From positions 25,324-89,323 of IMG/VR virus record IMGVR_UViG_3300009788_000003: DNA of 64,000 nt. One strand, written 5' to 3'. The position numbers were made by a program, and so were the translations under genes. Each line of letters opens with the position of its first letter. Positions within the stretch are counted from its first letter, which is position 1. The notes under the pieces were generated by a model. The model had not been told where the DNA came from. It made no database searches and saw nothing but the letters and a program-made list of their open reading frames with translations. This DNA comes from a virus. Shown here in pieces: positions 16,811 through 24,847 of the stretch.

Positions 16811-16839
16811 ATCTTACAGGAGTCTAAAGTATTTGTCAA
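16811..16839 (-). promoter_or_regulatory. promoter of the polymerase operon
   Basis: -35 TTGACA (16839-16834), 17-nt spacer, -10 TAAGAT (16816-16811). The -35 overlaps the stop codon of the phosphatase gene at 16836. No operator-like motif is adjacent. Confidence 0.75.
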
Positions 16840-17525
16840 TCATTATTTACGATTAATGAAGTGCCGTTAGCAGCTAAATAAGTCTGTGTTTTGTTCTTCG
16901 TTACCTGCCCTTCAATCCAATTTTCAATTAGATCAGTTCCAAAAGGAAGGCTAGTAGAACTTTGATTGCCCCAAGCAGTAGAAAGTTTTGAAGACTTCTT
17001 TTCTTTGCTGCCTTCAACTTTCTTGATTCCAAAATGCTTGTTCAACCAATTAATCTGTTCACTTGATTCAACAGCCTTCTTACAATAATTTTCTCTGACT
17101 GTGGTGGTTGCATCTTTATCCCCAATCATGTGCTTAGTCAGGGCAGCAAGGAACAAACCTGTTCTACCATGCCCACCGATACAACCCACAAAAACAGACT
17201 TGCCTTTTTTCATTTCTTTGGCAGTCCATGAAATCAGTTTTTTGAATTCACCTAAATCTTTAGGTACACCCATATCAGGAATCTTGAAATAAATATCTAC
17301 TCCATCATTCCACGGATAAGACCGTTCACCTTTTTTGCCCCCACCATCCAGAGCAATAAAAATATCAACATCAGGGTAATTACTGGTACAACTTCCACCA
17401 ACGATTTCCCACTTGCCTATTTTATAAACAGGATGTGTATGCCAACAAGGGGCATAAGATTTAATTTTAGATTTGGACTTAGACTTTTTACTTTTGCCAC
17501 TCCAAATATCAGCTACCTTAGTCAT
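16836..17525 (-). CDS. protein tyrosine / dual-specificity phosphatase-like protein A
   Basis: A 229-residue protein with a phosphatase P-loop: GKSVFVGCIGGHGRTGLFLA gives C-x5-R with Cys115 and Arg121 followed by T-G. The usual His before Cys is Gly here. An IPDMGVP segment (Asp84) has the general-acid Asp about 31 residues before the Cys, as in the family. The N-terminus is very Lys/Ser-rich (SGKSKKSKSKSKIKSYAP). It could remove phosphate from a protein, nucleotide or RNA 5' end. It is coupled to gene 17518 (8-nt overlap) and shares the IPDxGVP and GGxGRTG blocks with protein B at 18951. Confidence 0.8.
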   Translation of the reverse strand: MTKVADIWSGKSKKSKSKSKIKSYAPCWHTHPVYKIGKWEIVGGSCTSNYPDVDIFIALDGGGKKGERSYPWNDGVDIYFKIPDMGVPKDLGEFKKLISWTAKEMKKGKSVFVGCIGGHGRTGLFLAALTKHMIGDKDATTTVRENYCKKAVESSEQINWLNKHFGIKKVEGSKEKKSSKLSTAWGNQSSTSLPFGTDLIENWIEGQVTKNKTQTYLAANGTSLIVNND

Positions 17526-18537
17526 GTTTAACCCCCTTCCTTGTTAGGGTTGGAATTTTCATAATCATTAAATCAAGATTACCAGATGGGAAAAATTCTT
17601 CATCTGAATCTGAATCTTTAGTTGCATCAACAGCATCTTTCGCTTTCTTAAATACATGCTTAGATAATGCCCCCGCTTCATGAATCGCAGCCGGGGAAAC
17701 ATAAGAATAAAACTCTTCACCCAGAATCGAAGCAGCAGAATTTACTTCCCCTACAAAGTTAGCAGCAACATTCGAAGCAACTCTAAAGGAAGGACACTCG
17801 CTTTTATATTTTTCGAAGTGCTTGATCAATGAAGGAATAGCTCCCCCACGTTGCATATCAAGTAATTGGGTAAGCCCCGCACCATCAAGTTCATGTTTAT
17901 AAATTGTGTTCTTATTAAAGATTGAACCTGTGTTGTGAACCAAAGCCCACGCAACATCAACCATAGTGAAGGGTGAAATTTCACCTTCCAGAACATGAGT
18001 AATTTTCTGGCTAATGTTTTTCCATTTCTTTCCACCATAAGAACCCATCCCTGCGAAACAATGAACAAACATCCAATCACAATAGCGGGAAAAATCCAGA
18101 AGGTCTCTATCACAAGAAAGGAATTCATCCCGTGAACCAGAACGATTTTTCTTGCCGTTTGTAACTGAACCAAAATTCTTAACATCAGCACCATACTGCT
18201 TTAAAATTGTAGCAGATTGAGAATGCACTTTTCCATGCCGGGATTCCCCGACAGAAATTAAAAGGATATAAGTGAAGATACGAAAGAAAACATCTTCCAT
18301 ATGTGAATGATGTGCTTTAACTAATTCGGCAACTGCTTCAGGAAGTTCAGTTTCAACCCCGTACTTAGATTCAACAGCACCCAGAACATGAGCACCAAGA
18401 TAGAACCTGATAACATCTTCTTCAGGTTGAATCATTGCCGTAGTATTAACAGAAATAAATTTATCCATGCCCACTTTTTGCTTGCTGTATTCACAAGCTT
18501 TAAAGAGCATTGAATTTTTTAAGTCTTTAAGTATCAT
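17518..18537 (-). CDS. hypothetical protein co-encoded with phosphatase A
   Basis: A 339-residue protein starting MILKDLKNSMLFKACEYSKQ. ATG at 18537 overlaps the upstream stop (TAATG) and has GGAGAG 7 nt before it. Notable segments are LISVGESRHGKVHSQSATIL, FVHCFAGMGSYGGKKWKNIS and ISPFTMVDVAWALVHNTGSI followed by FNKNTIY. The GE-x-R-H and WALxHNxGxxFNK blocks look conserved and might form an active site, but no family is recognised. It shares an operon with the small gene at 18539 and phosphatase A. Confidence 0.65.
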   Translation of the reverse strand: MILKDLKNSMLFKACEYSKQKVGMDKFISVNTTAMIQPEEDVIRFYLGAHVLGAVESKYGVETELPEAVAELVKAHHSHMEDVFFRIFTYILLISVGESRHGKVHSQSATILKQYGADVKNFGSVTNGKKNRSGSRDEFLSCDRDLLDFSRYCDWMFVHCFAGMGSYGGKKWKNISQKITHVLEGEISPFTMVDVAWALVHNTGSIFNKNTIYKHELDGAGLTQLLDMQRGGAIPSLIKHFEKYKSECPSFRVASNVAANFVGEVNSAASILGEEFYSYVSPAAIHEAGALSKHVFKKAKDAVDATKDSDSDEEFFPSGNLDLMIMKIPTLTRKGVKHD

Positions 18538-18887
18538 TAAAAATCTCTCCATGAAGTCCGAACAAATTCTTTAGTAAGATCACCATTCGGAAATTTGGTA
18601 ACAAGAAAAACTTCGTGCTTAACTTTATTGCCTGACTTGTCCCAAGTGAATTGAGCAGAACCTTCTTTAGTTGAATCGAAAACAGCAGCAGTGGTTTCCC
18701 ATTGTTGGCTACCATCATTCCACTCAACTTTTTTACCTTTCTTCAAAGCCTGTTTACCTTCTTCTATGGCTTCAGCAACAACACCCGCACCAAAGGCAAC
18801 AGTTAAAGTATTTTCCTTATCACGGAAAACCTTAACAGTGGTTTTGGGGCTATTCTTTAATAGTGCTTTTGCGTCTTTTTTATTCAT
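18537..18887 (-). CDS. hypothetical protein, first gene of the phosphatase A operon
   Basis: A 116-residue protein, MNKKDAKALLKNSPKTTVKV at the start, followed by strand-rich sequence (FRDKENTLTVAFGAGVVAEA, AVFDSTKEGSAQFTWDKSGN). It is preceded by a promoter with TATTAT whose start is very close to the ATG, so the leader is short. Function is not known. Confidence 0.7.
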   Translation of the reverse strand: MNKKDAKALLKNSPKTTVKVFRDKENTLTVAFGAGVVAEAIEEGKQALKKGKKVEWNDGSQQWETTAAVFDSTKEGSAQFTWDKSGNKVKHEVFLVTKFPNGDLTKEFVRTSWRDF

Positions 18888-18893
18888 ATACTA

Positions 18894-18921
18894 ATAATAG
18901 CATACTAGTATTATTTGTCAA
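18894..18921 (-). promoter_or_regulatory. promoter of the phosphatase A operon
   Basis: -35 TTGACA (18921-18916), 16-nt spacer, -10 TATTAT (18899-18894). An operator-like motif starts 6 bp upstream of the -35. Confidence 0.85.
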
Positions 18922-18927
18922 TAGATA

Positions 18928-18945
18928 TTTGATCTTAATATCAAA
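18928..18945 (-). promoter_or_regulatory. 18-bp operator-like motif, copy 5, 6 bp upstream of a -35
   Basis: On the minus strand TTTGATATTAAGATCAAA, one base from consensus. Confidence 0.8.
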
Positions 18946-18950
18946 TTAAT

Positions 18951-19487
18951 TTACCTGACAATATCCATACAATTATCGATTCGATCACGAATAGCCAACA
19001 TTTCAGTTGGGTCATAATGACTTACAAATTTATATTGCTCTGAAGTTTCAACCGCAGTAGAAAGATATTCATCACGAACAAATTCAACAGGCTCATAAAC
19101 CATAGAACCATTCTCTAGGGTACTTGGATATTGGTTGAAGAATACTTTAATCCTGCCCCACAAAGTTTTTCTATCAGCTTCCAGATTCATGATACCAATT
19201 GTCTTGATCAAGATAGCCATGAACATTCCGGTTCGACCAATACCACCCATGCACCCAAGATAGATCACACCATCTTCAGTCAGGATTTTTAAAGCTTGGA
19301 AAAGAGCACCGTCTACTTGATGATTGGTAGGTACACCGAAATCAGGAATATCTAAAACGACATCCGCAGTAGATTCAATTTCTTGTGCGAGTTTTACGCC
19401 TCTTATTTCGTGCGGTCTGTCTCGGTATGGGCCGCCCATTACCGTGACTTTGCGCCCTAACAATTTTGTTTCTATCATTCCATTCAT
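18951..19487 (-). CDS. protein tyrosine phosphatase-like protein B
   Basis: A 178-residue protein with P-loop GVIYLGCMGGIGRTGMFMAI (Cys79, Arg85, then TG). DIPDFGVP carries Asp49 as candidate general acid. The Cys is again preceded by Gly rather than His. It is shorter than protein A and lacks its Lys/Ser-rich start. AGGGG stands 6 nt before the ATG. It is the last gene of the operon that begins with the PPDK-like gene. Its first 113 nt overlap the end of gene 19375 in another frame. Confidence 0.8.
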   Translation of the reverse strand: MNGMIETKLLGRKVTVMGGPYRDRPHEIRGVKLAQEIESTADVVLDIPDFGVPTNHQVDGALFQALKILTEDGVIYLGCMGGIGRTGMFMAILIKTIGIMNLEADRKTLWGRIKVFFNQYPSTLENGSMVYEPVEFVRDEYLSTAVETSEQYKFVSHYDPTEMLAIRDRIDNCMDIVR

Positions 19488-19863
19488 TTCTATCCCCTAC
19501 AATTTGCTTACCCGTACAATTCGGACAAGCGATTAATTTAAAATCTAAACCTTCTTTACAATCTTTACATCCTGCCCCATCACAAAAACTACACGGGTCT
19601 CCCACTTCAATTGTCTGTGAATCAAAACACACGTTACAATGAAACGTAAAATACCGTGCATACCTATTCAAATGAAAAAGTGTGACCCCAACAATTTCCC
19701 TGTTATTTCGATTAACAACGATATTGTTATATCTTATGTTCCCTAATTTATGGTCACAGGGACTTCCATTCTTGATGTACGAAAGTACATCTGCATAAGT
19801 GTGTTCATTGTGCAGGGCTAATAAATCTTCCTTAGCCCCTTTACTAAATTTGTGTAACATCAT
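19375..19863 (-). CDS. zinc-ribbon protein with DnaJ-like cysteine pairs
   Basis: A 162-residue protein. The centre, FHCNVCFDSQTIEVGDPCSF followed by CDGAGCKDCKEGL and IACPNCTGKQI, holds CxxC pairs arranged as in a DnaJ zinc domain (CxxCxGxG-like), suggesting two zinc sites. The C-terminal 37 residues (ending RQTARNKRRKTRTRN) are very basic and are encoded within phosphatase B in another frame. Such an overlap of 113 nt is rare, so either the true end is a basic tail or this part is selected only weakly. Confidence 0.65.
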   Translation of the reverse strand: MMLHKFSKGAKEDLLALHNEHTYADVLSYIKNGSPCDHKLGNIRYNNIVVNRNNREIVGVTLFHLNRYARYFTFHCNVCFDSQTIEVGDPCSFCDGAGCKDCKEGLDFKLIACPNCTGKQIVGDRNEWNDRNKIVRAQSHGNGRPIPRQTARNKRRKTRTRN

Positions 19864-20151
19864 TTACCCGTTGCGTTTTTTCTGCCCACGGTCAATTGTA
19901 ATACTTCTGGGGGCATCAACCAACACCCTACAGAACCCATCCCGATTCGTATCAGTTCCCAACATCATTTTAACATCAGTAGTGACAGCAACATATTTCA
20001 AATCATTGATGACCAATTGTTGCGTCATATATCTCCCATGAACTGTAATCTGGGTTTGCTTCGGATTTAAAATCTTGTCTATCGTTATCAGTAAATCACC
20101 CACCCAAATTTCATTATCCTTTTCTAAATTCATCCCAAGAACTAAAGCCAT
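19864..20151 (-). CDS. hypothetical protein
   Basis: A 95-residue strand-rich protein (MALVLGMNLEKDNEIWVGDL, QITVHGRYMTQQLVINDLKY, VAVTTDVKMMLGTDTNRDGF). It starts 1 nt after the stop of the HTH gene and ends directly before gene 19375. The IWVGDL...I pattern looks like a small beta-sandwich. No function is recognised. Confidence 0.65.
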   Translation of the reverse strand: MALVLGMNLEKDNEIWVGDLLITIDKILNPKQTQITVHGRYMTQQLVINDLKYVAVTTDVKMMLGTDTNRDGFCRVLVDAPRSITIDRGQKKRNG

Positions 20152-20152
20152 T

Positions 20153-20581
20153 TTATTTGCCCCCGTGCCATTTTGTTATTACTATTTTATGAGCAGTCCA
20201 CAAGGAACCACCCAACCTTCCTTTTCGATCTTCCAAAGCAGTTATCAATCCTCTCTTCCTTAAAATAGAAAGATTGGTTGTTGCCTTGTCAACCGTGATA
20301 CTCAACTGTCTTGCAATTTGCTGAGAAGTTAAATCTCCCAGAGCAACCAAGCATCCTAAAATTTGTGAAAGCTGACTTCCCCTGACAGGAAGCACAACAG
20401 TAGTTAATTTAATCGGAACCCTAGTGAGAGTTACCCCATCTATTTTAAGGTACAGAAACTTGTTCAGTCCACAAACGCAATGTTGTACAACCGAATCTTC
20501 TTCAAATTTAATCCAAGACCACGCCCCACATTTGGGGCAAGCTAGAGCCATAAGAAAGGTCATCAGCAAAAAAAGTGTCAT
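20153..20581 (-). CDS. zinc-ribbon plus winged-helix DNA-binding protein
   Basis: A 142-residue protein. ALACPKCGAWSWIKFEEDS and QHCVCGL give CxxC...CxC, a zinc ribbon. The C-terminal GDLTSQQIARQLSITVDKAT followed by TNLSILRKRGLITALEDRKG is a winged-helix pattern (MarR/ArsR-type recognition helix and basic wing). It is probably a transcription regulator of the phage. Starts at ATG 20551 (MALACPKC) or 20563 are possible; the longest is given because AGGTTAG precedes it. It is encoded just after the PPDK-like gene. Confidence 0.7.
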   Translation of the reverse strand: MTLFLLMTFLMALACPKCGAWSWIKFEEDSVVQHCVCGLNKFLYLKIDGVTLTRVPIKLTTVVLPVRGSQLSQILGCLVALGDLTSQQIARQLSITVDKATTNLSILRKRGLITALEDRKGRLGGSLWTAHKIVITKWHGGK

Positions 20582-20585
20582 GAGT

Positions 20586-22523
20586 CTAACCTATATGTAT
20601 TCGTTTTTCGAGAAGACCTAATGCACTTTCCATTGCAACAACCCGTGCAGATAATCCCAACTGCTCACTAATTTGATGGAAAGTTTCAGCATCACCCATA
20701 ACATTTTCAATAAAATCTTTTTCGATGTACCCGATAAAATCAGGGTTCATAACATCAGCCATAGTTTTATAAGGCTTAGCAACTTGCTCAGTTACCCAAG
20801 TTCCTGAATCAAAAAATACGTTAGTCATTGCAGGATTATTACAAATAGCTTCATCCAATTCACGGGCAACTTCCATTGCTTCAGGGTTGGGGTCTCCAAG
20901 AAAATTACTGACTTTATCCCTACGCTCAGGATTAAGAAGAACAACCTTATCAAAACGATCAGCCAAATCAGCAAGTTCAGTAGCAGACAAACCTTCAACC
21001 GGAACCCCAATTTTATAAATGTAATCTTCAAGGCTCAGGGCTTCATTATAATTCTCAACCTTAATCCAATCATTTTCTGTAATGGCAACTTCAAAAAGAC
21101 TACCCAAAAGTTCAACAGGAATGTTGGTTGAAAAATCAAGATCAAAAGGTTTATCTGATAAAAAGACTTCACCTTTTTGACCATCGATCAGAACATACAT
21201 AGTTCCCAAAAGATTAGAAGCATCTGCAAACATAGGTTCAACATCAGGACAACCCACAACACAAGGCTTGTTCATTCCACGAGCAACAACAGCAGCGTGA
21301 CAAGTAGCTGAACCTCTGAAGGTCAAAATACCTTTAGCTTTTTCCATTGCCTTAATATCTTCAGGGGTAGTTTCTTCGGCAACCAGAATTGTATCTTCGT
21401 TGCTGTCCAGAACTTCCTTCACAGAAAAAGCAGCTTTACCTGTGGCGAAGTATCCACCAGAACCAATACCCTTTGCATTAGCTTTCTTTTTAAAATCAGC
21501 AGGGAGAACGGGAACCCGAAGTTTCATAAAAGTTCCTTCATTAATTCCATCACCCAATTCATCAATGATACCTTCTTCAAGAAGATCAAGAGCAATCTTG
21601 ATTTCTGCATATGAAGACCGCGCACCATTACGAGTTTGAAGAATAAACAGTTCACCATCTTCAACAGTGAATTCAATATCCTGCATATCCTTATTTTTCT
21701 TTTCAAGAATTTTACCAATCTCAACCAGTTCATTATAAAGATCGATGTTCCACTTTTTCATTTCAGAAATCGGGGGGGCAGTAATATGACCCGCAACAAC
21801 ATCTTCACCCTGACAATTGGTAAGGAAGTCTCCAAAAACTTTCTTCGCCCCAGAATCAGGATTACGAGTAAACATAACTCCTGAACCAGAGTTGTCATTG
21901 AAGTTTCCAAAAACCATAGATTGAATTATTACAGCAGTTCCCATATCGTTAGGAATCTTGTTCATCTTTCGATAGTGTGTGCAACGCTCATTATCAAAAG
22001 ACTTCCAAACTGCTTCAATTGAATTACGGATAACATCCCGCAATTCAGGAATGTGTTTTTTGATGGTCTTCATCCACTTAACAGGGTCTTCAATTTTTCC
22101 TTCATGACCCATAACAACACCCGCATACATTTCAACAAAACGTCTACGGCAATCTGCTTTCAAGTTTTTCTCTAAACCCTTGTCTTCGTAACCTGCCCCA
22201 ACATTCAAAACAGTATCCATCATTCCCGGCATTGAGATAGGCGCACCAGATCGAATCGATACAAGCTTATGAACCGATTCAGGATAAATGTGGGTATCCA
22301 GTGCTTCCATAACAGCATCAATTACTTGATCAAGTATGAGAGTCTTACCTGTAGGATTTGATTTGCGGTATTGATTACAAATGGCAGTAGGTATAACCAT
22401 GCCAGTAGGAACATTAAGACCATCCATTTTCATTTCAATCAGGTTATGACCTTTGCCACCGTTACTATTAACAGTAGACTTGTTATCAATTTGTCCTGAT
22501 GTGAAAAGGTTAATTAAATTCAC
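20586..22523 (-). CDS. PPDK-like phosphotransferase lacking the PEP/pyruvate domain
   Basis: A 645-residue protein related to pyruvate phosphate dikinase and PEP synthase. ATP-grasp part: NGGKGHNLIEM (21-31), VSIRSGAPISMPGMMDTVLN (88-107), GVMFTRNP (215-222), IEFTVEDGELFILQTR (283-298). Phosphohistidine part: GILTFRGSATCHAAVVARGM with His409 as the phosphate carrier. Full PPDK is about 870-900 residues with a C-terminal TIM barrel that binds PEP; here about 190 residues follow the His domain and do not resemble that barrel. So ATP-dependent His phosphorylation is likely but the acceptor is unknown. It is first in an operon with an HTH protein, a zinc protein and phosphatase B; AGGAGGT precedes the start. 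Confidence 0.9.
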   Translation of the reverse strand: MNLINLFTSGQIDNKSTVNSNGGKGHNLIEMKMDGLNVPTGMVIPTAICNQYRKSNPTGKTLILDQVIDAVMEALDTHIYPESVHKLVSIRSGAPISMPGMMDTVLNVGAGYEDKGLEKNLKADCRRRFVEMYAGVVMGHEGKIEDPVKWMKTIKKHIPELRDVIRNSIEAVWKSFDNERCTHYRKMNKIPNDMGTAVIIQSMVFGNFNDNSGSGVMFTRNPDSGAKKVFGDFLTNCQGEDVVAGHITAPPISEMKKWNIDLYNELVEIGKILEKKNKDMQDIEFTVEDGELFILQTRNGARSSYAEIKIALDLLEEGIIDELGDGINEGTFMKLRVPVLPADFKKKANAKGIGSGGYFATGKAAFSVKEVLDSNEDTILVAEETTPEDIKAMEKAKGILTFRGSATCHAAVVARGMNKPCVVGCPDVEPMFADASNLLGTMYVLIDGQKGEVFLSDKPFDLDFSTNIPVELLGSLFEVAITENDWIKVENYNEALSLEDYIYKIGVPVEGLSATELADLADRFDKVVLLNPERRDKVSNFLGDPNPEAMEVARELDEAICNNPAMTNVFFDSGTWVTEQVAKPYKTMADVMNPDFIGYIEKDFIENVMGDAETFHQISEQLGLSARVVAMESALGLLEKRIHIG

Positions 22524-22558
22524 TTACAACCTCCTAAGTTTTCAAGTGATATACCCTA

Positions 22559-22587
22559 AGCTTATACCATGAGTTAATATTTGTCAA
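22559..22587 (-). promoter_or_regulatory. promoter of the PPDK-like operon
   Basis: -35 TTGACA (22587-22582). The -10 is TATAAG at 15 nt or TAAGCT at 17 nt. TAAGCT also occurs at the promoters near 50654 and 63657. Confidence 0.75.
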
Positions 22588-22787
22588 GCTATTTCTTTAA
22601 TTAATTTACGATAATCTTCAGACCCAAAAAACTGATTCTTTTTACTATCGTGCTTAATCAACGGATGCAAGTGAGTGCTGAAATACTTGTAATGGGGGCA
22701 ACTAAAAACCAAAGGCTTAGCACCCCACTTCCTGATTTGAATCAGGGCTTCATTCCGGTTTATCATCACCCAAAGATGATCGCTCAT
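22584..22787 (-). CDS. small hypothetical protein
   Basis: A 67-residue protein (MSDHLWVMINRNEALIQIRK, FSCPHYKYFSTHLHPLIKHD) with several His/Cys that may bind metal. It overlaps the previous gene by 38 nt, and its end overlaps the -35 of the PPDK promoter. Coding status is plausible but not certain. Confidence 0.5.
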   Translation of the reverse strand: MSDHLWVMINRNEALIQIRKWGAKPLVFSCPHYKYFSTHLHPLIKHDSKKNQFFGSEDYRKLIKEIA

Positions 22788-23955
22788 GTTTCACTTCCCG
22801 TTCCTTGATTTCCTTCTGCAATTTTTCTTTAGTCACTTCCCCACCTTCTGTCATTTCACTCAGGTAGTCCCTGATGATGATTCCATATCTGGGGTCTCCC
22901 GCAACATAACTAGGAACCCAAGTCCGTTTTTGAAGATGGTGGGGAAGCCTTCTGTGATTAGGCCAAAGCTGATAATGCCCCCTTCGAACATGCATGGCAA
23001 CCCCGCTAACAGGATTTTCTGAAGGTCTACTTTCTGTATAAACGGTCTTCGTAAAATCACCGATACTGCTCACAAAATAATTTGTATAAGGGGTTTGCTT
23101 TTTCTTGGTTCTTTTTCTGGCTATGCCTCTGGGAATTTCTACTTCCTTATAATAAACCCGTTGATGTCGATAGAAAAACAAAAACAGAACCACAATAGTC
23201 ATCATCGAAGTTCTAGCAACATCATTAAGATTTTCAATTAGAATTTCATCTTCCTTGAATGCTGATGCTTTCGATGTTTTAGAAGAATGAACAAAAGGCC
23301 CATAAATAAAATCTAATATCTTGTCTCCCCACAATAAATTTTGTTCCAATATTACTTCATCTTCAAATAATTCAACTATCTGTGGCTTACAACTTGCCAT
23401 ATAAATATCTTGTTTTCTGTTTGTAAAGTCATAGTCTTTATCTGAGATTGTGTGCATCATCGAAATCTCAATCATGGTATCAACAGATTCATCCAACTCA
23501 ATACGATAACTTTTAGTTACGTTCCGAATGCGAACACACACATCTTCAAGGACTTTACTATCTGGGGTTTCACATGCCCCAACATTGATAACCATATCTT
23601 CAAAAGGAAAATGACATTTGCCGTTCCTCATATCTTCAGCAGCAACTTTAATTAGACCAACAAGGTCATCTTCACTCAAAGTTTTTGCCAGATATTGCAA
23701 GTCATTTTCAAAATCTATAATAACAGGATATTGGTCATCTATACTCATTCCGCAATCTGCTGTCCAATAACAAAATTTATCCGTTCTAATTAGAGACTTT
23801 GCTACCTCTTCTTTAAGACCATCAAAATTCCCAAGTTCAACATCGTGCAGCCTTTTAAATTCTTCGGGGTAATTTATAAGAACATAACTATCAGACATCA
23901 CCCTGTATGAAAATTTAAGTTTGTCCCTTAGCCCCGCAATTTTCGATTTAAACAT
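22750..23955 (-). CDS. hypothetical phage protein with conserved R-x-G-H...GDPRYG end
   Basis: A 401-residue protein preceded by AGGAGG. It starts MFKSKIAGLRDKLKFSYRVM. The centre has a hydrophobic helix (MMTIVVLFLFFYRHQRVYYK). The C-terminal MHVRRGHYQLWPNHRRLPHH followed by WVPSYVAGDPRYGIIIRDYL is a block seen in many unassigned phage proteins. No catalytic assignment is possible. The tail is charged and coiled (EKLQKEIKEREVKHERSS). Confidence 0.7.
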   Translation of the reverse strand: MFKSKIAGLRDKLKFSYRVMSDSYVLINYPEEFKRLHDVELGNFDGLKEEVAKSLIRTDKFCYWTADCGMSIDDQYPVIIDFENDLQYLAKTLSEDDLVGLIKVAAEDMRNGKCHFPFEDMVINVGACETPDSKVLEDVCVRIRNVTKSYRIELDESVDTMIEISMMHTISDKDYDFTNRKQDIYMASCKPQIVELFEDEVILEQNLLWGDKILDFIYGPFVHSSKTSKASAFKEDEILIENLNDVARTSMMTIVVLFLFFYRHQRVYYKEVEIPRGIARKRTKKKQTPYTNYFVSSIGDFTKTVYTESRPSENPVSGVAMHVRRGHYQLWPNHRRLPHHLQKRTWVPSYVAGDPRYGIIIRDYLSEMTEGGEVTKEKLQKEIKEREVKHERSSLGDDKPE

Positions 23956-23965
23956 TTTTAACCTC

Positions 23966-24460
23966 CTAGTTAAATATATCGAATCTAATTTTCGCCTCTA
24001 TAAAAAGTTCTTTGGAAAGTTCAATATCCACATGATGCTTTTCCATTTTCTCAGGGGATGATAGTAGAGTCACCACCCTTCCTAATTTCCTGCTGATGAT
24101 GCTAACCGTGCAAGGTACACACGGGGGGTAGGTCACATACAAAGTTCTGCCCACCAAATTCTTAGTTGAATTATCCATTGCATTTTTCTCAGCATGAATA
24201 ATCAGCTTGTGTTTCAAATCGTAATCATCCAACCTTTCTTTCAGATCAGCAATTCCTTCTGGGAATCCGTTGTACCCAATATCAATATCCCGTTTCCCGT
24301 TTGCAATGATTGCCCCAACTCCTGTCCGTGGGTCTTTACTCCACTGCGAAACGTGAAGGGCTAAATTCATTAACCGCATATCCCAATGAAGACCAACTTC
24401 TGTAGCCACAATATTATTGGAGTACACCCGTGCTAGTGGCTTGTTGTCAATTTGAATCAT
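23966..24460 (-). CDS. deoxycytidylate (dCMP) deaminase
   Basis: A 164-residue zinc deaminase. HAEKNAMDN and YPPCVPCTVSI give the H-A-E ... P-C-x-x-C signature (catalytic Glu, zinc His and two Cys). The N-terminal MRLMNLALHVSQWSKDPRTG followed by VGAIIANGKRDIDIGYNGFP is typical of dCMP deaminases. It converts dCMP to dUMP, which ThyX (47438) would methylate to dTMP. The gene starts with overlap to a small gene upstream and ends 10 nt before gene 22750. Confidence 0.92.
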   Translation of the reverse strand: MIQIDNKPLARVYSNNIVATEVGLHWDMRLMNLALHVSQWSKDPRTGVGAIIANGKRDIDIGYNGFPEGIADLKERLDDYDLKHKLIIHAEKNAMDNSTKNLVGRTLYVTYPPCVPCTVSIISRKLGRVVTLLSSPEKMEKHHVDIELSKELFIEAKIRFDIFN

Positions 24461-24645
24461 CGTAGTTTTATAATCCCCTTTAGGAAATCACCTGTTGCAT
24501 CCCCTTCAGGAAATCTCTTAGTCAAATAGTTCATTGCCCTATCATTATCTTTCCAATACTTGATCAATAAATCAGTCACCAAAGATTCATCAATTATTTT
24601 AGATAGCTTTCTAACTCGCAATTTTTTTAGTTTTAGGAGTACCAT
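24457..24645 (-). CDS. small hypothetical protein
   Basis: A 62-residue basic-start helical protein (MVLLKLKKLRVRKLSKIIDE, then LIKYWKDNDRAMNYLTKRFP). It overlaps the zinc-ribbon gene by 35 nt and the deaminase by 4 nt. No motif is recognised. Confidence 0.55.
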   Translation of the reverse strand: MVLLKLKKLRVRKLSKIIDESLVTDLLIKYWKDNDRAMNYLTKRFPEGDATGDFLKGIIKLR

Positions 24646-24847
24646 AGTGGTTTCTAAAATCCCTCACTGCTAGTTTTTCGGTTTCGTACCTGTACCCCCT
24701 TACCCCGCACACAGGACATTCAACATGAAATGAATCACCGTTGTTATGAACGTCTGAAGGGGTTTCACACTCAGGGCAAAGAGTCAGCAGAGAAATAATT
24801 GTATGCTCTACCGTTCCCGTGTGTAATTTTGAAAGTAGTTTAGGCAT
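24611..24847 (-). CDS. Lar-like zinc-ribbon protein
   Basis: A 78-residue protein with LCPECETPSDVHN and FHVECPVCGVRGYRYETEKL followed by AVRDFRNHYG. CPxC ... CPxCG plus the AVxxxN end is the layout of Lar restriction-alleviation-like and other phage zinc ribbons. Anti-restriction activity is possible but cannot be shown from the sequence. Confidence 0.65.
   Translation of the reverse strand: MPKLLSKLHTGTVEHTIISLLTLCPECETPSDVHNNGDSFHVECPVCGVRGYRYETEKLAVRDFRNHYGTPKTKKIAS

Noticed and set aside
17826-18194. A 122-residue minus-strand frame inside gene 17518.
   Set aside because: It lies fully within a longer conserved-looking frame and has the hydrophobic composition of an out-of-frame shadow.
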